Below are positions 1 through 8,702 of a stretch of DNA of 64,000 bases, in pieces (position 1 is the first letter of the stretch; each line of letters begins with the position of its first letter). The DNA lies in the NCBI GenBank assembly GCA_022823185.1, contig JAJDXQ010000013.1, positions 186,001-250,000 on the forward strand, read 5' to 3'. The stretch comes from Caldilineaceae bacterium (lineage in GTDB: Bacteria > Chloroflexota > Anaerolineae > Caldilineales > Caldilineaceae). The notes beneath the pieces are model-generated. The model was not told the DNA's origin. It made no database searches and saw only the letters and a program-made list of their open reading frames with translations. Made by a program: the position numbers and the translations under genes.

Positions 1-1
1 C

Positions 2-487
2 GGTCCTGAGCTGAAGGTTCCAGAGCGAATTCGCGGCATCTACTGTGTATTCCCGGATACGGACAAGGCGCCGAGGCCAGCTCATTTTCACGTTGACGCG
101 CACGCATTCCATTTGGGCGTGGTGGGCTATGTTGGCGATGTACCGCCCGACGGCGGGGGGTTCACGGTCTGGCCCGGCAGCCACAAGCACTTTTATCGTT
201 CGTTCAAAACGGCCTATACGTTCAACCCGCTGGTAGAGAAAGAGGAGCTGTGGGATACGGAAGCGTTTCGAACCGTGCGGCAGATCGACCCGGTGCATAC
301 TTACGGTTCCGCCGGCGATGTGGTGCTGTGGCACCACCGCATGGGACACGGCGCGGGCCACAACCGGTCAAGTCAGGTGCGACAGGCGGTGCTGTACGAC
401 TTCTGCCGGGCCGATCTGGAGAAGGTCCAGGACGAGCCGCCGCCGGCTGACATGTGGCGGGACTGGCCCGGAATCAACGGAGGATAG
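2..487 (+). CDS. Phytanoyl-CoA dioxygenase family protein, 5' end missing
   Basis: The reading frame is open from base 2 to a TAG at 485-487, so the gene enters from outside the window. About 160 residues are visible. An iron-binding H-x-D (HVD in HFHVDAHAFH) is followed by GGGFTVWPGSHK and a distal histidine region (WHHRMGHGAGHNRS). This matches the double-stranded beta-helix of Fe(II)/2-oxoglutarate dioxygenases of the PhyH family. The substrate cannot be read from sequence. The gene ends 12 bases before a galactonate-dehydratase-like gene, so the two are probably co-transcribed and the oxygenase may act on a sugar-acid or ether-type compound (inference). Family call is firm; function is open. 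Confidence 0.85.
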   Translation, partial: GPELKVPERIRGIYCVFPDTDKAPRPAHFHVDAHAFHLGVVGYVGDVPPDGGGFTVWPGSHKHFYRSFKTAYTFNPLVEKEELWDTEAFRTVRQIDPVHTYGSAGDVVLWHHRMGHGAGHNRSSQVRQAVLYDFCRADLEKVQDEPPPADMWRDWPGINGG

Positions 488-499
488 GGCAGACAGACG

Positions 500-1636
500 A
501 TGAGAATCAGTGACATCAAGACCTACTTAATGCACGCCGGTGTACCGGGCGGTGGATGGACGAAGCGAAACTGGCTGTTCGTCAAGGTATTCACCGATGA
601 GGGGATTTACGGCGTCGGCGAAGCATCCGGTTGGCCGCGTGTGGTGGAGACGGCAGTTCAGGATCTGCGCGAGATCCTGATTGGCGAGGACCCGTTTCTG
701 ATCGAGCGCATCTGGCAGAAGATGTATCTGGCGATGATGGGTCATGGAATGACCGGAATCGTTGGCGGGGGCGCGCTGACCGGCATCGAGATGGCGCTGT
801 GGGACATCAAGGGGAAGGCGCTGGGCGTGCCGGTGTGGAATCTGCTGGGCGGCAACATCCGGGACCGCATCCGGCTCTATGCGCATGCGCAGACGGCGGA
901 AAGAGCGCAGGAGCTGGTAGAACGGGGCTTCAGCGGCCTTAAAACAGGAGGCGTTGAGAACCCGATCGCCAAGATCCGCTCCTTGCGCGAGGCGGTTGGA
1001 TCGGAGATCGATCTGATGGCCGACGTGCACGGGCCGCCGTGGTTCAGCGTGCGGGACGCCATTCGCGTTGGCCAGGCGCTGGAGGAGTTCGATCTGCTTT
1101 TCTATGAGGATCCGGTGCCGCCCGAGCATATCGAGAACCTGGCCAAAGTTGCCCGTCATGTCAATCTGCCAATCGCGGCAGGCGAGCGCCACTCGCACAT
1201 TTACGGTGTGCGGGAGTTGATTGAGCGGGAGATTGTAGACGTGATCCAGCCGGACACGGGGCGGGCCGGGGGCTTGATGCAGATGAAGAAGATGGCGGCG
1301 ATGGCGGAAGCCCACGGGATTGGGTTTGCGCCGCACGACGGCTCTTTGGGGCCGGTGGCGGAGATGGCCGCTGTCCATCTGTTGGCCACCTTGCCAAACT
1401 TCCTGATCCTGGAACATCTGGAGGACGATGCGCCGCAGCGGTACGAGGTGATGCAGCCGCAGCCGGAGATCGTGGATGGGTCGATTGTGGTGCCGGATGC
1501 GCCGGGGCTTGGTGTGGATATCGTGGAAGATGCGATCGCCCGCTATCCGTCGACTGGCAACGTCGCCACGCCGCGGCAGGATGAGTATGTTTACTTTCAG
1601 GCCAAATATGGCCGGGCCAAGTGGCTAGAGCAGTAA
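500..1636 (+). CDS. Mandelate racemase/galactonate dehydratase-like enolase superfamily enzyme
   Basis: 378 residues, full length for the family. Enolase-superfamily enzymes remove a proton alpha to a carboxylate, using Mg2+. Apparent metal ligands are D175 (MADVHG), E203 (FYEDP) and E229 (AAGERH); H279 (FAPHDG) is the likely general base and LILEHL follows near the end of the barrel. A histidine at that place and the E-R-H at the third ligand fit the D-galactonate/gluconate dehydratase side of the superfamily, so dehydration of an aldonate is more likely than racemisation. The exact sugar acid is not determined. It lies between a PhyH-type oxygenase and an RraA-type protein, all on the same strand, consistent with a sugar-acid degradation operon. 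Confidence 0.88.
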   Translation: MRISDIKTYLMHAGVPGGGWTKRNWLFVKVFTDEGIYGVGEASGWPRVVETAVQDLREILIGEDPFLIERIWQKMYLAMMGHGMTGIVGGGALTGIEMALWDIKGKALGVPVWNLLGGNIRDRIRLYAHAQTAERAQELVERGFSGLKTGGVENPIAKIRSLREAVGSEIDLMADVHGPPWFSVRDAIRVGQALEEFDLLFYEDPVPPEHIENLAKVARHVNLPIAAGERHSHIYGVRELIEREIVDVIQPDTGRAGGLMQMKKMAAMAEAHGIGFAPHDGSLGPVAEMAAVHLLATLPNFLILEHLEDDAPQRYEVMQPQPEIVDGSIVVPDAPGLGVDIVEDAIARYPSTGNVATPRQDEYVYFQAKYGRAKWLEQ

Positions 1637-1734
1637 GGGCGAACGACAAGCAGATCTTGCTTAAGCGGTGAGTCCAGTGGGGCAGGCAGCTTGGCATTAG
1701 CGGACAGCGAAAAGACAGGCAAACTGGGAGAGGG

Positions 1735-2466
1735 ATGACGACGAAATCAGTCCGAACACATGAGATTTCAGCGGACGCCAAGAGGAAGTTGCGTTCGGTT
1801 TCGACGGCCACGCTTACGAGCCAACTGCAGAATCACGGCTTACGCAACACATTTTTGGCCGGTCTGTACCCGCTGCGGCCCGACCTGCCCATGGTGGGCT
1901 ACGCCTTCACATTGCGCTATATTCCGGCGCGTGAAGATCTGGCGGATGAACGCTATGACAACACGAAGAACGTGCAGCGTTTGGCAGTGGAGGCTGTGGG
2001 GCCCGAAGATGTGTTGATTATTGACGCCCGCGGTGAAGTCAGCGCAGCCTCGTTCGGCCACATTCTGGGGACGCGCATTACCCAACGCGGCGCGGCCGGT
2101 TTCGTCACCGACGGCGCGCTGCGGGATACACCTTTCTTTCGAAGCCTGGAGTTGCCAACGTATATCCGGGCGCCCCACGCCACCACCTCATTTGTGGCCC
2201 ATCATCCGGTCGAAATGCAGGTCCCTATTGGCTGCGCGGGCGTGGCGGTGACGCCGGGCGATGTGGTCGTAGGCGATGCCGAGGGCGTGGTGATCATACC
2301 GGCTCATCTGGCGGAGGAAGTAGCCCACGGCAGCTACGAGCAGGAGATCAGGGAAAAGTTTTTTGAGGAGAAAGTGGCCGGCGGGGCCAGCATAGTGGGC
2401 GTGTATCCGCCCAACGACGAGACGCTGGCAGAGTTCGAGAAATGGCGGCGGGAGAGGGGCGTTTAG
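1735..2466 (+). CDS. RraA family protein (aldolase/decarboxylase-like)
   Basis: 243 residues. The core has the RraA/HMG-aldolase pattern: GHILGTRITQRGAAGFVTDG followed by ALRD, where the R-D pair belongs to the metal and substrate site, then GCAGVAVTPGDVVVGDAEGVV. The fold is shared by 4-hydroxy-4-methyl-2-oxoglutarate aldolase, oxaloacetate decarboxylases and the RNase E inhibitor RraA. Old 'dimethylmenaquinone methyltransferase' labels for this family are misannotations. Downstream of an aldonate-dehydratase-like gene, a retro-aldol cleavage or decarboxylation of a 2-oxo acid is the likeliest role (inference). The start is the ATG following a GGGAGAGGG-type ribosome-binding site. The gap to the previous gene is 98 bases. 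Confidence 0.87.
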   Translation: MTTKSVRTHEISADAKRKLRSVSTATLTSQLQNHGLRNTFLAGLYPLRPDLPMVGYAFTLRYIPAREDLADERYDNTKNVQRLAVEAVGPEDVLIIDARGEVSAASFGHILGTRITQRGAAGFVTDGALRDTPFFRSLELPTYIRAPHATTSFVAHHPVEMQVPIGCAGVAVTPGDVVVGDAEGVVIIPAHLAEEVAHGSYEQEIREKFFEEKVAGGASIVGVYPPNDETLAEFEKWRRERGV

Positions 2467-2559
2467 CATTCCGCATACGATTCGGGGCGTTCATGGCCCT
2501 CTCGCGACTCCCCGCGGCAAGTCCCGATAATCTGCAAATGGCAGACAGGACAGGAGTCG

Positions 2560-2916
2560 TTAGTCCCCTCGTATCGCCCGCAACTCCGCCTCCAACTCGC
2601 GAATCCGGGAGGTATTGGCGTGTTGCCTCCCCCGACCAAGATAGTTGGCGATGACGTTGGCCACAATCGCGATAACCATAACCACGATTATTTCGTTGAA
2701 CAACCCCCTGCGTTGATCCTGGTCGGCTGCGAACGTCGCGATTAAGGATTCATCCACTTGGTCACTATCTTGCGCGAGTTCCTCAAGCGCCAACGTGATC
2801 CCGGTCGAGCTGGCCAGTAGCCTTGGCCCCTCAGTGACCATCTGGCTTAAGGCATACAACATCGCCACAATCGTAATTGCGTTGAAGACCACGGGCTGTA
2901 AGAGTTTGCCGTTCAT
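2560..2916 (-). CDS. Small two-TM protein, tandem paralogue A
   Basis: 118 residues, family not recognised. A hydrophobic segment at about 6-28 and a second at 73-93 flank an acidic middle part; the tail NTSRIRELEAELRAIRGD should form a short cytoplasmic helix or coiled coil. It is clearly related to the next gene upstream (3206-3562): both share LQPVVxNxITIVA near the N-terminus and ANxIANYLGRGR plus RIRELEAELRA at the end. The start ATG follows AGAGGA at a workable spacing. Function unknown; the conserved charged tail suggests an oligomerisation or partner-binding role (inference). The stop lies 93 bases from the convergent RraA-like gene. Confidence 0.72.
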   Translation of the reverse strand: MNGKLLQPVVFNAITIVAMLYALSQMVTEGPRLLASSTGITLALEELAQDSDQVDESLIATFAADQDQRRGLFNEIIVVMVIAIVANVIANYLGRGRQHANTSRIRELEAELRAIRGD

Positions 2917-3205
2917 TCTCCATCCTCTCTGTCCAAGCGTACCGAAATGATTTCACCTTCTAAGGTAACGCATCTGCCTGTCATTTGACAATTTGCCGCC
3001 GCTGCCTGCCAGACGGACATGTAAACCGGGATGCCAAAAACCCGGATTGTTTGCCCGCGAAGGAGGTTTGGCTTGCCGTGGGCGTCGGCGCTCACTCCGG
3101 GACGCATTCTCCATTGACCAAAACGTCAGGTCCGCTTCTAATCGGACCAACAGGGCCCTGGAAACGGCGCCACAGGTCTGGTGCTGCTCTGGAGACTTGG
3201 CGACG

Positions 3206-3562
3206 CTATTCTCCTCGCAGGGCGCGCAGTTCTGCCTCCAATTCACGAATCCTGGCGGTGTTTGTAAAATGTCTGCCTCTGCCAAGATAGTTGGCGACGA
3301 CATTGGCCAGGATCGCGATCAGCATGGTGACGATGAGATAGTTATCTAACCGTCCGCGCATCGCCTGGTCGGCCGAGAGGCCCTGGACAATCGTTTCGTC
3401 GTCGAGGACGCCTTCAGCGACAAATTCTTCGAGAACCTGGATTGCTTCAGAGGTTCGGATCAAGCGCCCGGAAGCGCCCGTCACGATCTGGAACAGAGAA
3501 AACAGCAACGCCACAATCGTAATGATATTGTAAACCACGGGTTGGAGCATGGTGTCTTTCAC
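3206..3562 (-). CDS. Small two-TM protein, tandem paralogue B
   Basis: 118 residues, the same length as paralogue A, with TM segments at about 6-28 and 72-94 and the near-identical end NYLGRGRHFTNT then RIRELEAELRALRGE. The chosen start is GTG at 3562, because GAGGAG lies 8 bases before it; an in-frame ATG at 3550 would be about 20 bases from that site. The middle segment between the two membrane spans differs most from A, so the duplication is not recent. Between the copies (2917-3205) no convincing gene is seen. Function unknown. The strongest support for coding is conservation between the two copies. Confidence 0.72.
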   Translation of the reverse strand: MKDTMLQPVVYNIITIVALLFSLFQIVTGASGRLIRTSEAIQVLEEFVAEGVLDDETIVQGLSADQAMRGRLDNYLIVTMLIAILANVVANYLGRGRHFTNTARIRELEAELRALRGE

Positions 3563-3781
3563 TTTGCGTTCTCCTCATGATGGCGCTCCAGCCTTACTGT
3601 AACCAAGTATGAATCTGGGGCAGAAAATTGCACTTTTGTCCTTGGGAACAAGGACTTGATTTGGCGGTGAAGTCGTTGCGTTAGATAAGCGTCCTGTTGC
3701 AGAAGAGTACATTGCGGTCCTCTTCCAACCAGAATATCGCCGAAGGGACGTTCAGCCAAGCCTGGCGGGCGGTTCGGTGAG

Positions 3782-4384
3782 TTATTCGTTCAGAAGGCTG
3801 GCAAGCAGCAGCTTTGCCAGGCCCGAGGCCTTGCCTCGATGGCTGATTCTGTTCTTGACCGACGTAGGCAGCTCGGCCAGTGTTCGCCCGACTTCGGGCA
3901 CATAGAAAACGGGATCATAACCAAAGCCGCGTGTTCCTCGCGGTATTCCAGTGATCAGTCCCTCCAAAGTCCCAGTGCAGGTTTCGGTAGAGGCCTGAGG
4001 GCGGGCAATGGCAACCACACACTGGAAGCGTGCGGTCCAAGGCCGGGGGTGCGGTTGGAGTTCTGTGAGCAGCTTATCATTTCTGTCCCGGTCGGATGCT
4101 TGTGGGCCGGCATAGCGGGCGGAATGTACGCCGGGCGCGCCGTGCAAGGCATCCACTTCCAGGCCGCTGTCGTCGGCCCAGGTCCAGAGTCCGGTCAGGC
4201 CAGCGTAGTGCCTGGCTTTGAGTACGGCATTGGCTGCGAAAGTACATTCTGTTTCTGCGACCTCTTCCTGGACGCCGATTTCGGCGAGATAGGTGAGTGT
4301 CAGCGGCAGGTCGCGCAGAAGTATGCGGTACTCTTGCAACTTGCCCTGATTATGGGTCGCGACCAATAGTTCACGGTTTTTCAA
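3782..4384 (-). CDS. rdgB: RdgB/HAM1 non-canonical purine NTP pyrophosphatase
   Basis: 200 residues when started at the TTG at 4384, where GAGGAGG lies 5 bases upstream; longer in-frame versions add a proline-rich tail with no family match. House-cleaning enzyme hydrolysing dITP, ITP and XTP to the monophosphate and PPi, keeping deaminated purines out of DNA and RNA. Seen: LLVATHNQGK (nucleotide site, residues 7-16), the acidic WADDSGLEVDAL (metal-binding, about 69-80), the FGYDPVFYVPE loop and the C-terminal SHRGKA. Length matches the family (190-200). It is transcribed leftward, away from the IS remnant. The gap to paralogue B (3563-3781) holds no gene I can support. Confidence 0.93.
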   Translation of the reverse strand: MKNRELLVATHNQGKLQEYRILLRDLPLTLTYLAEIGVQEEVAETECTFAANAVLKARHYAGLTGLWTWADDSGLEVDALHGAPGVHSARYAGPQASDRDRNDKLLTELQPHPRPWTARFQCVVAIARPQASTETCTGTLEGLITGIPRGTRGFGYDPVFYVPEVGRTLAELPTSVKNRISHRGKASGLAKLLLASLLNE

Positions 4385-4636
4385 GATTGCCTCCTCAGGG
4401 AGCGGTCGTCCCCTGCCCGCTCGGTTGCGCAGCTTGTTGACCTGCCCCCGATGTTTGTACCACCTGTTTTGTAAGTACGACAAGCACGGGAACAGGGCCG
4501 GCAGGCATGGGGTGAGTGCGGGGGCGGCCACGCTAGCGCGAGAAGGTGTTGTCTTGGGGAATCTAGCAGAAGGTACCACCGGTCGAATTGCAGGAATTGG
4601 GCCCTAAACTGCTGATTGCCTCACCTGAATTCGAAG

Positions 4637-4850
4637 TTAAATGGTGGCTGGCTGTAGAGCCAGATCTTTCTCAGAGAGATGAAGTGATGGCTTTGGGGGT
4701 TTCCAAGAGTACGCAATCAGACCGGCGATGAGATTGACGAGAAAATGGGTCATGCTGCGGTGACGGGTGTGTTCAATCTGGGAGATACTCTTGAGTTGGT
4801 CGACGATAGTCTCACTGATGAAACGTTTACGCGTCAGTAGTTGGTCTTCA
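4637..4850 (-). pseudogene. IS982-family transposase remnant (C-terminal end)
   Basis: The last 60-70 residues encoded here ([14 protein letters not shown], then [32 protein letters not shown]) match what I know of the C-terminus of IS982-type transposases, including the glutamate of the DDE triad in ISETI. Upstream of about 4850 the similarity stops, and the open frame continues into unrelated sequence, so the catalytic N-terminal two thirds are gone. No complete terminal inverted repeats were found on either side. This is a dead fragment left by an old insertion between rdgB and the coiled-coil gene. The upstream limit is approximate. Confidence 0.7.
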
Positions 4851-4964
4851 GAACGCAGAGCGGATCGGACGAATGTCTGATCCGACCAGAATGTTCCCGT
4901 TAGAGTGAGTCTGTTCGGGCTGTCGGCGCAAAGAGGGGGGGCGCACGCGAGTGATACCTGTGCT

Positions 4965-5525
4965 TCAGGGCAAGCGTTCAAGCAATGTTTGCAGGAACGG
5001 CAGCAGGACGCCAAGCATTACAATGCCGAGGGCCCATTTCATCCACCGGAGATCGTTCCTCATCACGGCATTATCACTTTTCAGTTCGGTTCTGACTGCG
5101 TATATCTCCGTCTGCAGATCGGACTTGAGAGTATGCATCTCCTCTCGCAGGTCAGACTTGGCCGCTTGTATCTCATTTTGCAGCTCGGTCTTGAATGTCT
5201 GCGCCTCCGACCTGACGGACTGTATCTCACTCTGCAGCTCGGTTTTGAATGTCTGCACCTCCGACCTGACAGATTGTATCTCTTCCTGCAACTCGGTTTT
5301 GAATGTCTGCACCTCCGACCTGACAGATTGTATCTCTTCCTGCAACTCAGTTTTGACCGACTGCACATCCGCCTTGACGTCATGCAACTCAGTTTTGACC
5401 GTTTGCACCTCCGCTTTGACGTCATGCACTTCGGTCTTTATGGATTCTACATCGGCTTTTGTCGCCAGATGTTCGTAGGCGCCCTCAATGCGGGCGATCC
5501 GTTCACTCTCGGTTGCCATTGTCAT
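4965..5525 (-). CDS. Repetitive coiled-coil protein with C-terminal membrane anchor
   Basis: 186 residues. After a short head ([20 protein letters not shown]), residues about 25-155 are an uninterrupted coiled coil made of near-repeats such as [19 protein letters not shown] hydrophobic segment (about 163-180, [16 protein letters not shown]) near the C-terminus should anchor it, with the rod in the cytoplasm. The architecture resembles DUF1640/CCDC90-like and other tail-anchored coiled-coil proteins; function is unknown. Two possible starts (codons 1 and 3) cannot be separated. The 18-residue repeats are also strong at DNA level (see the repeat entry), suggesting recent expansion. Confidence 0.72.
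   Translation of the reverse strand: MTMATESERIARIEGAYEHLATKADVESIKTEVHDVKAEVQTVKTELHDVKADVQSVKTELQEEIQSVRSEVQTFKTELQEEIQSVRSEVQTFKTELQSEIQSVRSEAQTFKTELQNEIQAAKSDLREEMHTLKSDLQTEIYAVRTELKSDNAVMRNDLRWMKWALGIVMLGVLLPFLQTLLERLP
5190..5420 (-). repeat. 54-bp tandem repeats encoding 18-residue coiled-coil units
   Basis: Within the coiled-coil gene a unit of 54 bases (18 codons, [18 protein letters not shown] type) occurs about three times with very few base changes. It is flanked by shorter degenerate 42-base units ([14 protein letters not shown] type). The period is a multiple of three, so copy-number changes keep the reading frame. Such units expand and shrink by slippage or unequal recombination. 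Confidence 0.75.
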
Positions 5526-5808
5526 TGCCGTCTCAATTCAGCTACGTGTTTCGGGTCCGGGGGCTTTGCGGCCCGGGCATCGTGAAAAATGTCCCGTGCC
5601 AAGGTGCCGGCGGCGCCCACTTTGGGGGCCAGCGTGTACACGTTTTCACCTGCTATCAGAAGTATACTATACTCACACGGCGCTGGAAAAGCCCAATTCA
5701 AGGCGGAAAGGTGCACATATTACACTGTTCTTCCCATCGAATCAGGGTGAACGCCTCAATCGAGACCTGAATTGGTCCAAAATGCAGGGAAGTTGCAACC
5801 CAGAACCG

Positions 5809-6190
5809 CTAGGGCCGGCTCTCAGCCAGGCCTCCCCCAAAATCCGCCAGCAGGTCGATCTCCTCCTTCAACAGAAAGAGTGGGACACTGGCGCGCATGC
5901 CAATTTGGGCGATGGTCAGCGGGCGCACGATGATCGGCTTCGGCCGGCGCCCGCGGAGGCCGCTGGTCAACTCCTCGCCATCCCAGTTGGCGCCGGAAAA
6001 AGGCGGCGAACCCGGCGGAATGTTCGGCTTCAAGCTGGGTCAAAATCGTAACGCCCGGTATGGCCCCCGGAGCCTGTTTGAGGCGATGGGTGAGCCGCGC
6101 AGAGTGTGCATTGATACGAATTGCCTGAATGGACAGCAGAGGGCTCTTCTCTTGCCATTTCAGGTGTGTGAGGATATGATAGGGGAGGCT
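5809..6190 (-). pseudogene. Probable frameshifted gene remnant, family not recognised
   Basis: On the minus strand two overlapping frames read as parts of one protein. The first (about 6190 to 5990) gives [30 protein letters not shown] and LEAEHSAGFAAFFRRQ. The second (6030 to 5809) continues with NWDGEELTSGLRGRRPKP, LTIAQIGMRASVPLFLLK and EEIDLLADFGGG. The switch falls near a run of T in GCCTTTTTCC, suggesting a single-base indel. I do not recognise the family and no clean start is visible. A plus-strand open frame over the same bases looks non-coding. The rest of 5526-6198 holds nothing else I can support. Confidence 0.35.
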
Positions 6191-6198
6191 GGCAGCTG

Positions 6199-7194
6199 TT
6201 GCTCCAGCAGTCCCCGAGCGCCCCAAGACAGGAGAGAGTGGCATTGTCGTACCACCCGTTACGCATTTTCAGTGGTTCTTCTCATAAGGCGCTGGCGCTG
6301 GAGATAGCCCAAACGCTTGGTGTGGAACTCGGTCAGTCGACCACTCGCCGTCTCCCGGACAGTGAGATCCACGTCATGATCGATGAGGTGGTTCGGGATC
6401 AGGACATTTTCCTGGTGCAATCCTGTTGCCAGCCAGTGAACGATCATGTGATGGAGTTGATGCTGTACCTGGATGCATTCAGGCGGGCCAGCGCCCACAG
6501 CGTCAGTGTGGTGGTCCCCTATTTTCCGTACGCGCGTCAGGAGCGGATGGCGCACGGCCGAGAGGCCGTCAGCGCCCGAGTGATCGCCAATATGCTGGAG
6601 ATGATGGGTGCGCACCGGGTCATCTTTGTGGATATACACGCGCGGGCGATCCAGGGATTCTTCAATATACCTGTTGACCCGCTTTCGGCGCTGCCGATTC
6701 TGGCGGACTATTTTCGTCAGGAAGAGTGGGAAAACGCGGCCATCGTGAGTCCGGATGTGGGTCGAGCGAGCTTGGCGGGCCGGTATGCGCAGCTGTTGAA
6801 TTTGCCGCTGGTGGTCATGCACAAGAGGCGGACGAGCGTCAGCGTTACTGAGACGACCCACGTGGTTGGTGAAATCGCCGGAATCCGCCCGATCATCATT
6901 GACGACATAATGGCCGGTGGGAGCGTTCTCAAACAGATCGACGCTCTTTACGAAGCGGGAGCGGAAGGGACCGCCGCGTTCGCGGTAACGCACCCGGTGC
7001 TGTTGCCCTCTGCGCTGGCGCATCTTGAGTCAGACGACCGCATCGCCAAGTTGGTCGTGTCCAATACACTTCCCGTTCCCCCGGAAAAGCGGTCTGAAAA
7101 AGTGGAGGTGTTGTCGATTGCGCCGATGCTGGCGGACATAATCAATCGAATCCACCAGGGCCGCAGCATTTCAAAGAAGCTGATTTTGATGTAG
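6199..7194 (+). CDS. prs: Ribose-phosphate pyrophosphokinase (PRPP synthase), divergent
   Basis: Makes PRPP from ribose 5-phosphate and ATP for nucleotide, His and Trp synthesis. Family signs: [16 protein letters not shown] near the N-terminus, [28 protein letters not shown], the HKRR flexible loop and [14 protein letters not shown]. There is no ATG start. TTG at 6199 (AGGGGAGG upstream), GTG at 6238 and TTG at 6244 (AGGAGA 8 bases before) are all possible; 6244 would give the most family-like N-terminus. Oddities: the usual RQD is RQE, the usual D-KRR is H-KRR, and the PRPP-binding loop reads DDIMAGGS, one residue shorter than the common DDxxDTGGT. It may be a paralogue with altered catalysis. 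Family sure, activity less so. Confidence 0.83.
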   Translation: MLQQSPSAPRQERVALSYHPLRIFSGSSHKALALEIAQTLGVELGQSTTRRLPDSEIHVMIDEVVRDQDIFLVQSCCQPVNDHVMELMLYLDAFRRASAHSVSVVVPYFPYARQERMAHGREAVSARVIANMLEMMGAHRVIFVDIHARAIQGFFNIPVDPLSALPILADYFRQEEWENAAIVSPDVGRASLAGRYAQLLNLPLVVMHKRRTSVSVTETTHVVGEIAGIRPIIIDDIMAGGSVLKQIDALYEAGAEGTAAFAVTHPVLLPSALAHLESDDRIAKLVVSNTLPVPPEKRSEKVEVLSIAPMLADIINRIHQGRSISKKLILM

Positions 7195-7395
7195 AGAGGC
7201 CGCGCCGGGGTTGGCGCGATACCGGACTAGACTGCAATTTGTTCAGGTTTCCGTGTTGAATTTTGGCCGGTCGAACAGAGTCTTGACTGGATGAAGTGAA
7301 AACATAGTCGATAGGCTTGTCCTGTAAAGCCGCAACAGAGGGTACCGTTCACCCATCGCGTACAATGGGCTTAGCGGATGCCTGGAGAATCTCAT

Positions 7396-8586
7396 ATGGA
7401 GACACTGCAACGTTCCTGGATCGAAAGGTCTGGCGAGGACGAGGACGCATTTCGCGACGACGAGGCGAATCTCGATCTGGAAATCATCGAAGATGAGGAC
7501 ATTTTCGTCGCGTCATACTCGCAACTGATGTGGTGGCGATTCCGGAAGCATCGGATGGCGGTTCTTTCGGGATTTCTGGTCGTCATACTGTATGGGATAG
7601 CCGCCTTCGCCGAATTTGTAGCGCCGTATGATCCGGAGCAGTCCTTTGTGCAGTACAAGTTTGTGCCGCCAATGAATATCCGGATCATTGATGCGGAAGG
7701 GAATCTGCGGCGGCCTTTTGTCTACAAGATAATTCGAGAGCGGGATCCGGAGACGCTGCGCAACATCTACATTGAGGACGAATCGACGGTCCATCCGATA
7801 CGATTTTTCGTGAAGGGGACCGAATACGAGTTGTGGGGGCAGTTTGCCTCCTCGTGGCACCTTTACGGATTGGATGTGCCGCATGAGGAGCAGGGCGTCT
7901 TTCTATTAGGGGCAGACCGTCTGGGGCGCGATCTCTTTTCGCGGTTGTGTTACGGTGCCCGCATCTCGCTGACGATTGGATTGGTGAGTGTTGTCCTCAG
8001 TCTGGTTATCGGCATTTTGCTGGGCGGCATCTCGGGCTTCTACGGGGGCGCCCTCGACAACGCCATTCAGCGTTTGATCGAGTTCATCCGTTCAATCCCG
8101 GAGATTCCGCTGATCATGGCGCTGGCAGCGGCTCTCCCCGCCGACTGGCCGGTGGTCCGGCTCTATTTCGGAGTAACGATTCTGCTATCATTCGTGGGGT
8201 GGACGGGCTTGGCCCGGGTTGTGCGCGGGCGCTTTCTGAGCATGCGGGAAGAGGATTTCGTTATGGCGGCCCGGTTCAGCGGCTCGAGTGAAATGCGAAT
8301 CATTTTGCGGCACATGGTCCCATCGTTCCTTAGCCATATTATCGCTTCCTTGACATTGGCGATTCCGGGCATTATTCTGTCGGAAACGGGACTCAGCTTC
8401 ATTGGTCTGGGACTGCGAGCGCCGGCAATCAGTTGGGGTGTCTTGTTGCAGGAGGCCCAGAATGTGCGTTCCGTGGCGCTTGCGCCGTGGGTGCTGACCC
8501 CTGGTCTGGCGGTGGTTTTGGCAGTGCTGGCCTTCAATTTTCTGGGCGACGGCATCCGCGACGCCGCCGATCCATATGCCAGGTAG
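7396..8586 (+). CDS. ABC importer permease, OppC/DppC type (orphan of its operon)
   Basis: 396 residues from the ATG at 7396, which has GGAG 8 bases upstream; an in-frame ATG at 7378 lacks such a site. A cytoplasmic acidic N-terminus precedes TM1 (MAVLSGFLVVILYGIAAFAE), then an insert of about 110 residues faces outside (LRRPFVYKII, HPIRFFVKG, GLDVPHEEQG). The BPD_transp_1 domain follows, from DRLGRDLFSRL to GDGIRDAADPYAR, with the EAA-type coupling loop near FVMAARFSGSS. It is very similar to the OppC at 14849-16027. No binding protein or OppB is adjacent; an OppD follows. The missing partners may be the OppB and OppF at 29-36 kb. Confidence 0.9.
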   Translation: METLQRSWIERSGEDEDAFRDDEANLDLEIIEDEDIFVASYSQLMWWRFRKHRMAVLSGFLVVILYGIAAFAEFVAPYDPEQSFVQYKFVPPMNIRIIDAEGNLRRPFVYKIIRERDPETLRNIYIEDESTVHPIRFFVKGTEYELWGQFASSWHLYGLDVPHEEQGVFLLGADRLGRDLFSRLCYGARISLTIGLVSVVLSLVIGILLGGISGFYGGALDNAIQRLIEFIRSIPEIPLIMALAAALPADWPVVRLYFGVTILLSFVGWTGLARVVRGRFLSMREEDFVMAARFSGSSEMRIILRHMVPSFLSHIIASLTLAIPGIILSETGLSFIGLGLRAPAISWGVLLQEAQNVRSVALAPWVLTPGLAVVLAVLAFNFLGDGIRDAADPYAR

Positions 8587-8702
8587 TCGGAAGGAAAGAA
8601 CTCGCTTTTTGAGAAGCGGACCGGTCGCGGCGCACAGTTGGGCGACGGGGTAATGAAAATAGAGCGACGACTGCATATACATGACGGGAACGGAAATCAC
8701 TC

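Noticed and set aside
2913-3759. Short minus-strand frames 2913-3107 and 3559-3759 overlapping the starts of the two-TM genes
   Set aside because: Their sequences are not clearly related to each other beyond the last few residues and have no domain signal. They are mentioned only as a hint within a finding, not annotated.
5897-6307. A 136-codon plus-strand frame before prs
   Set aside because: Overlaps the prs start and has a composition unlike a folded protein; the minus-strand reading of the same bases looks more protein-like.
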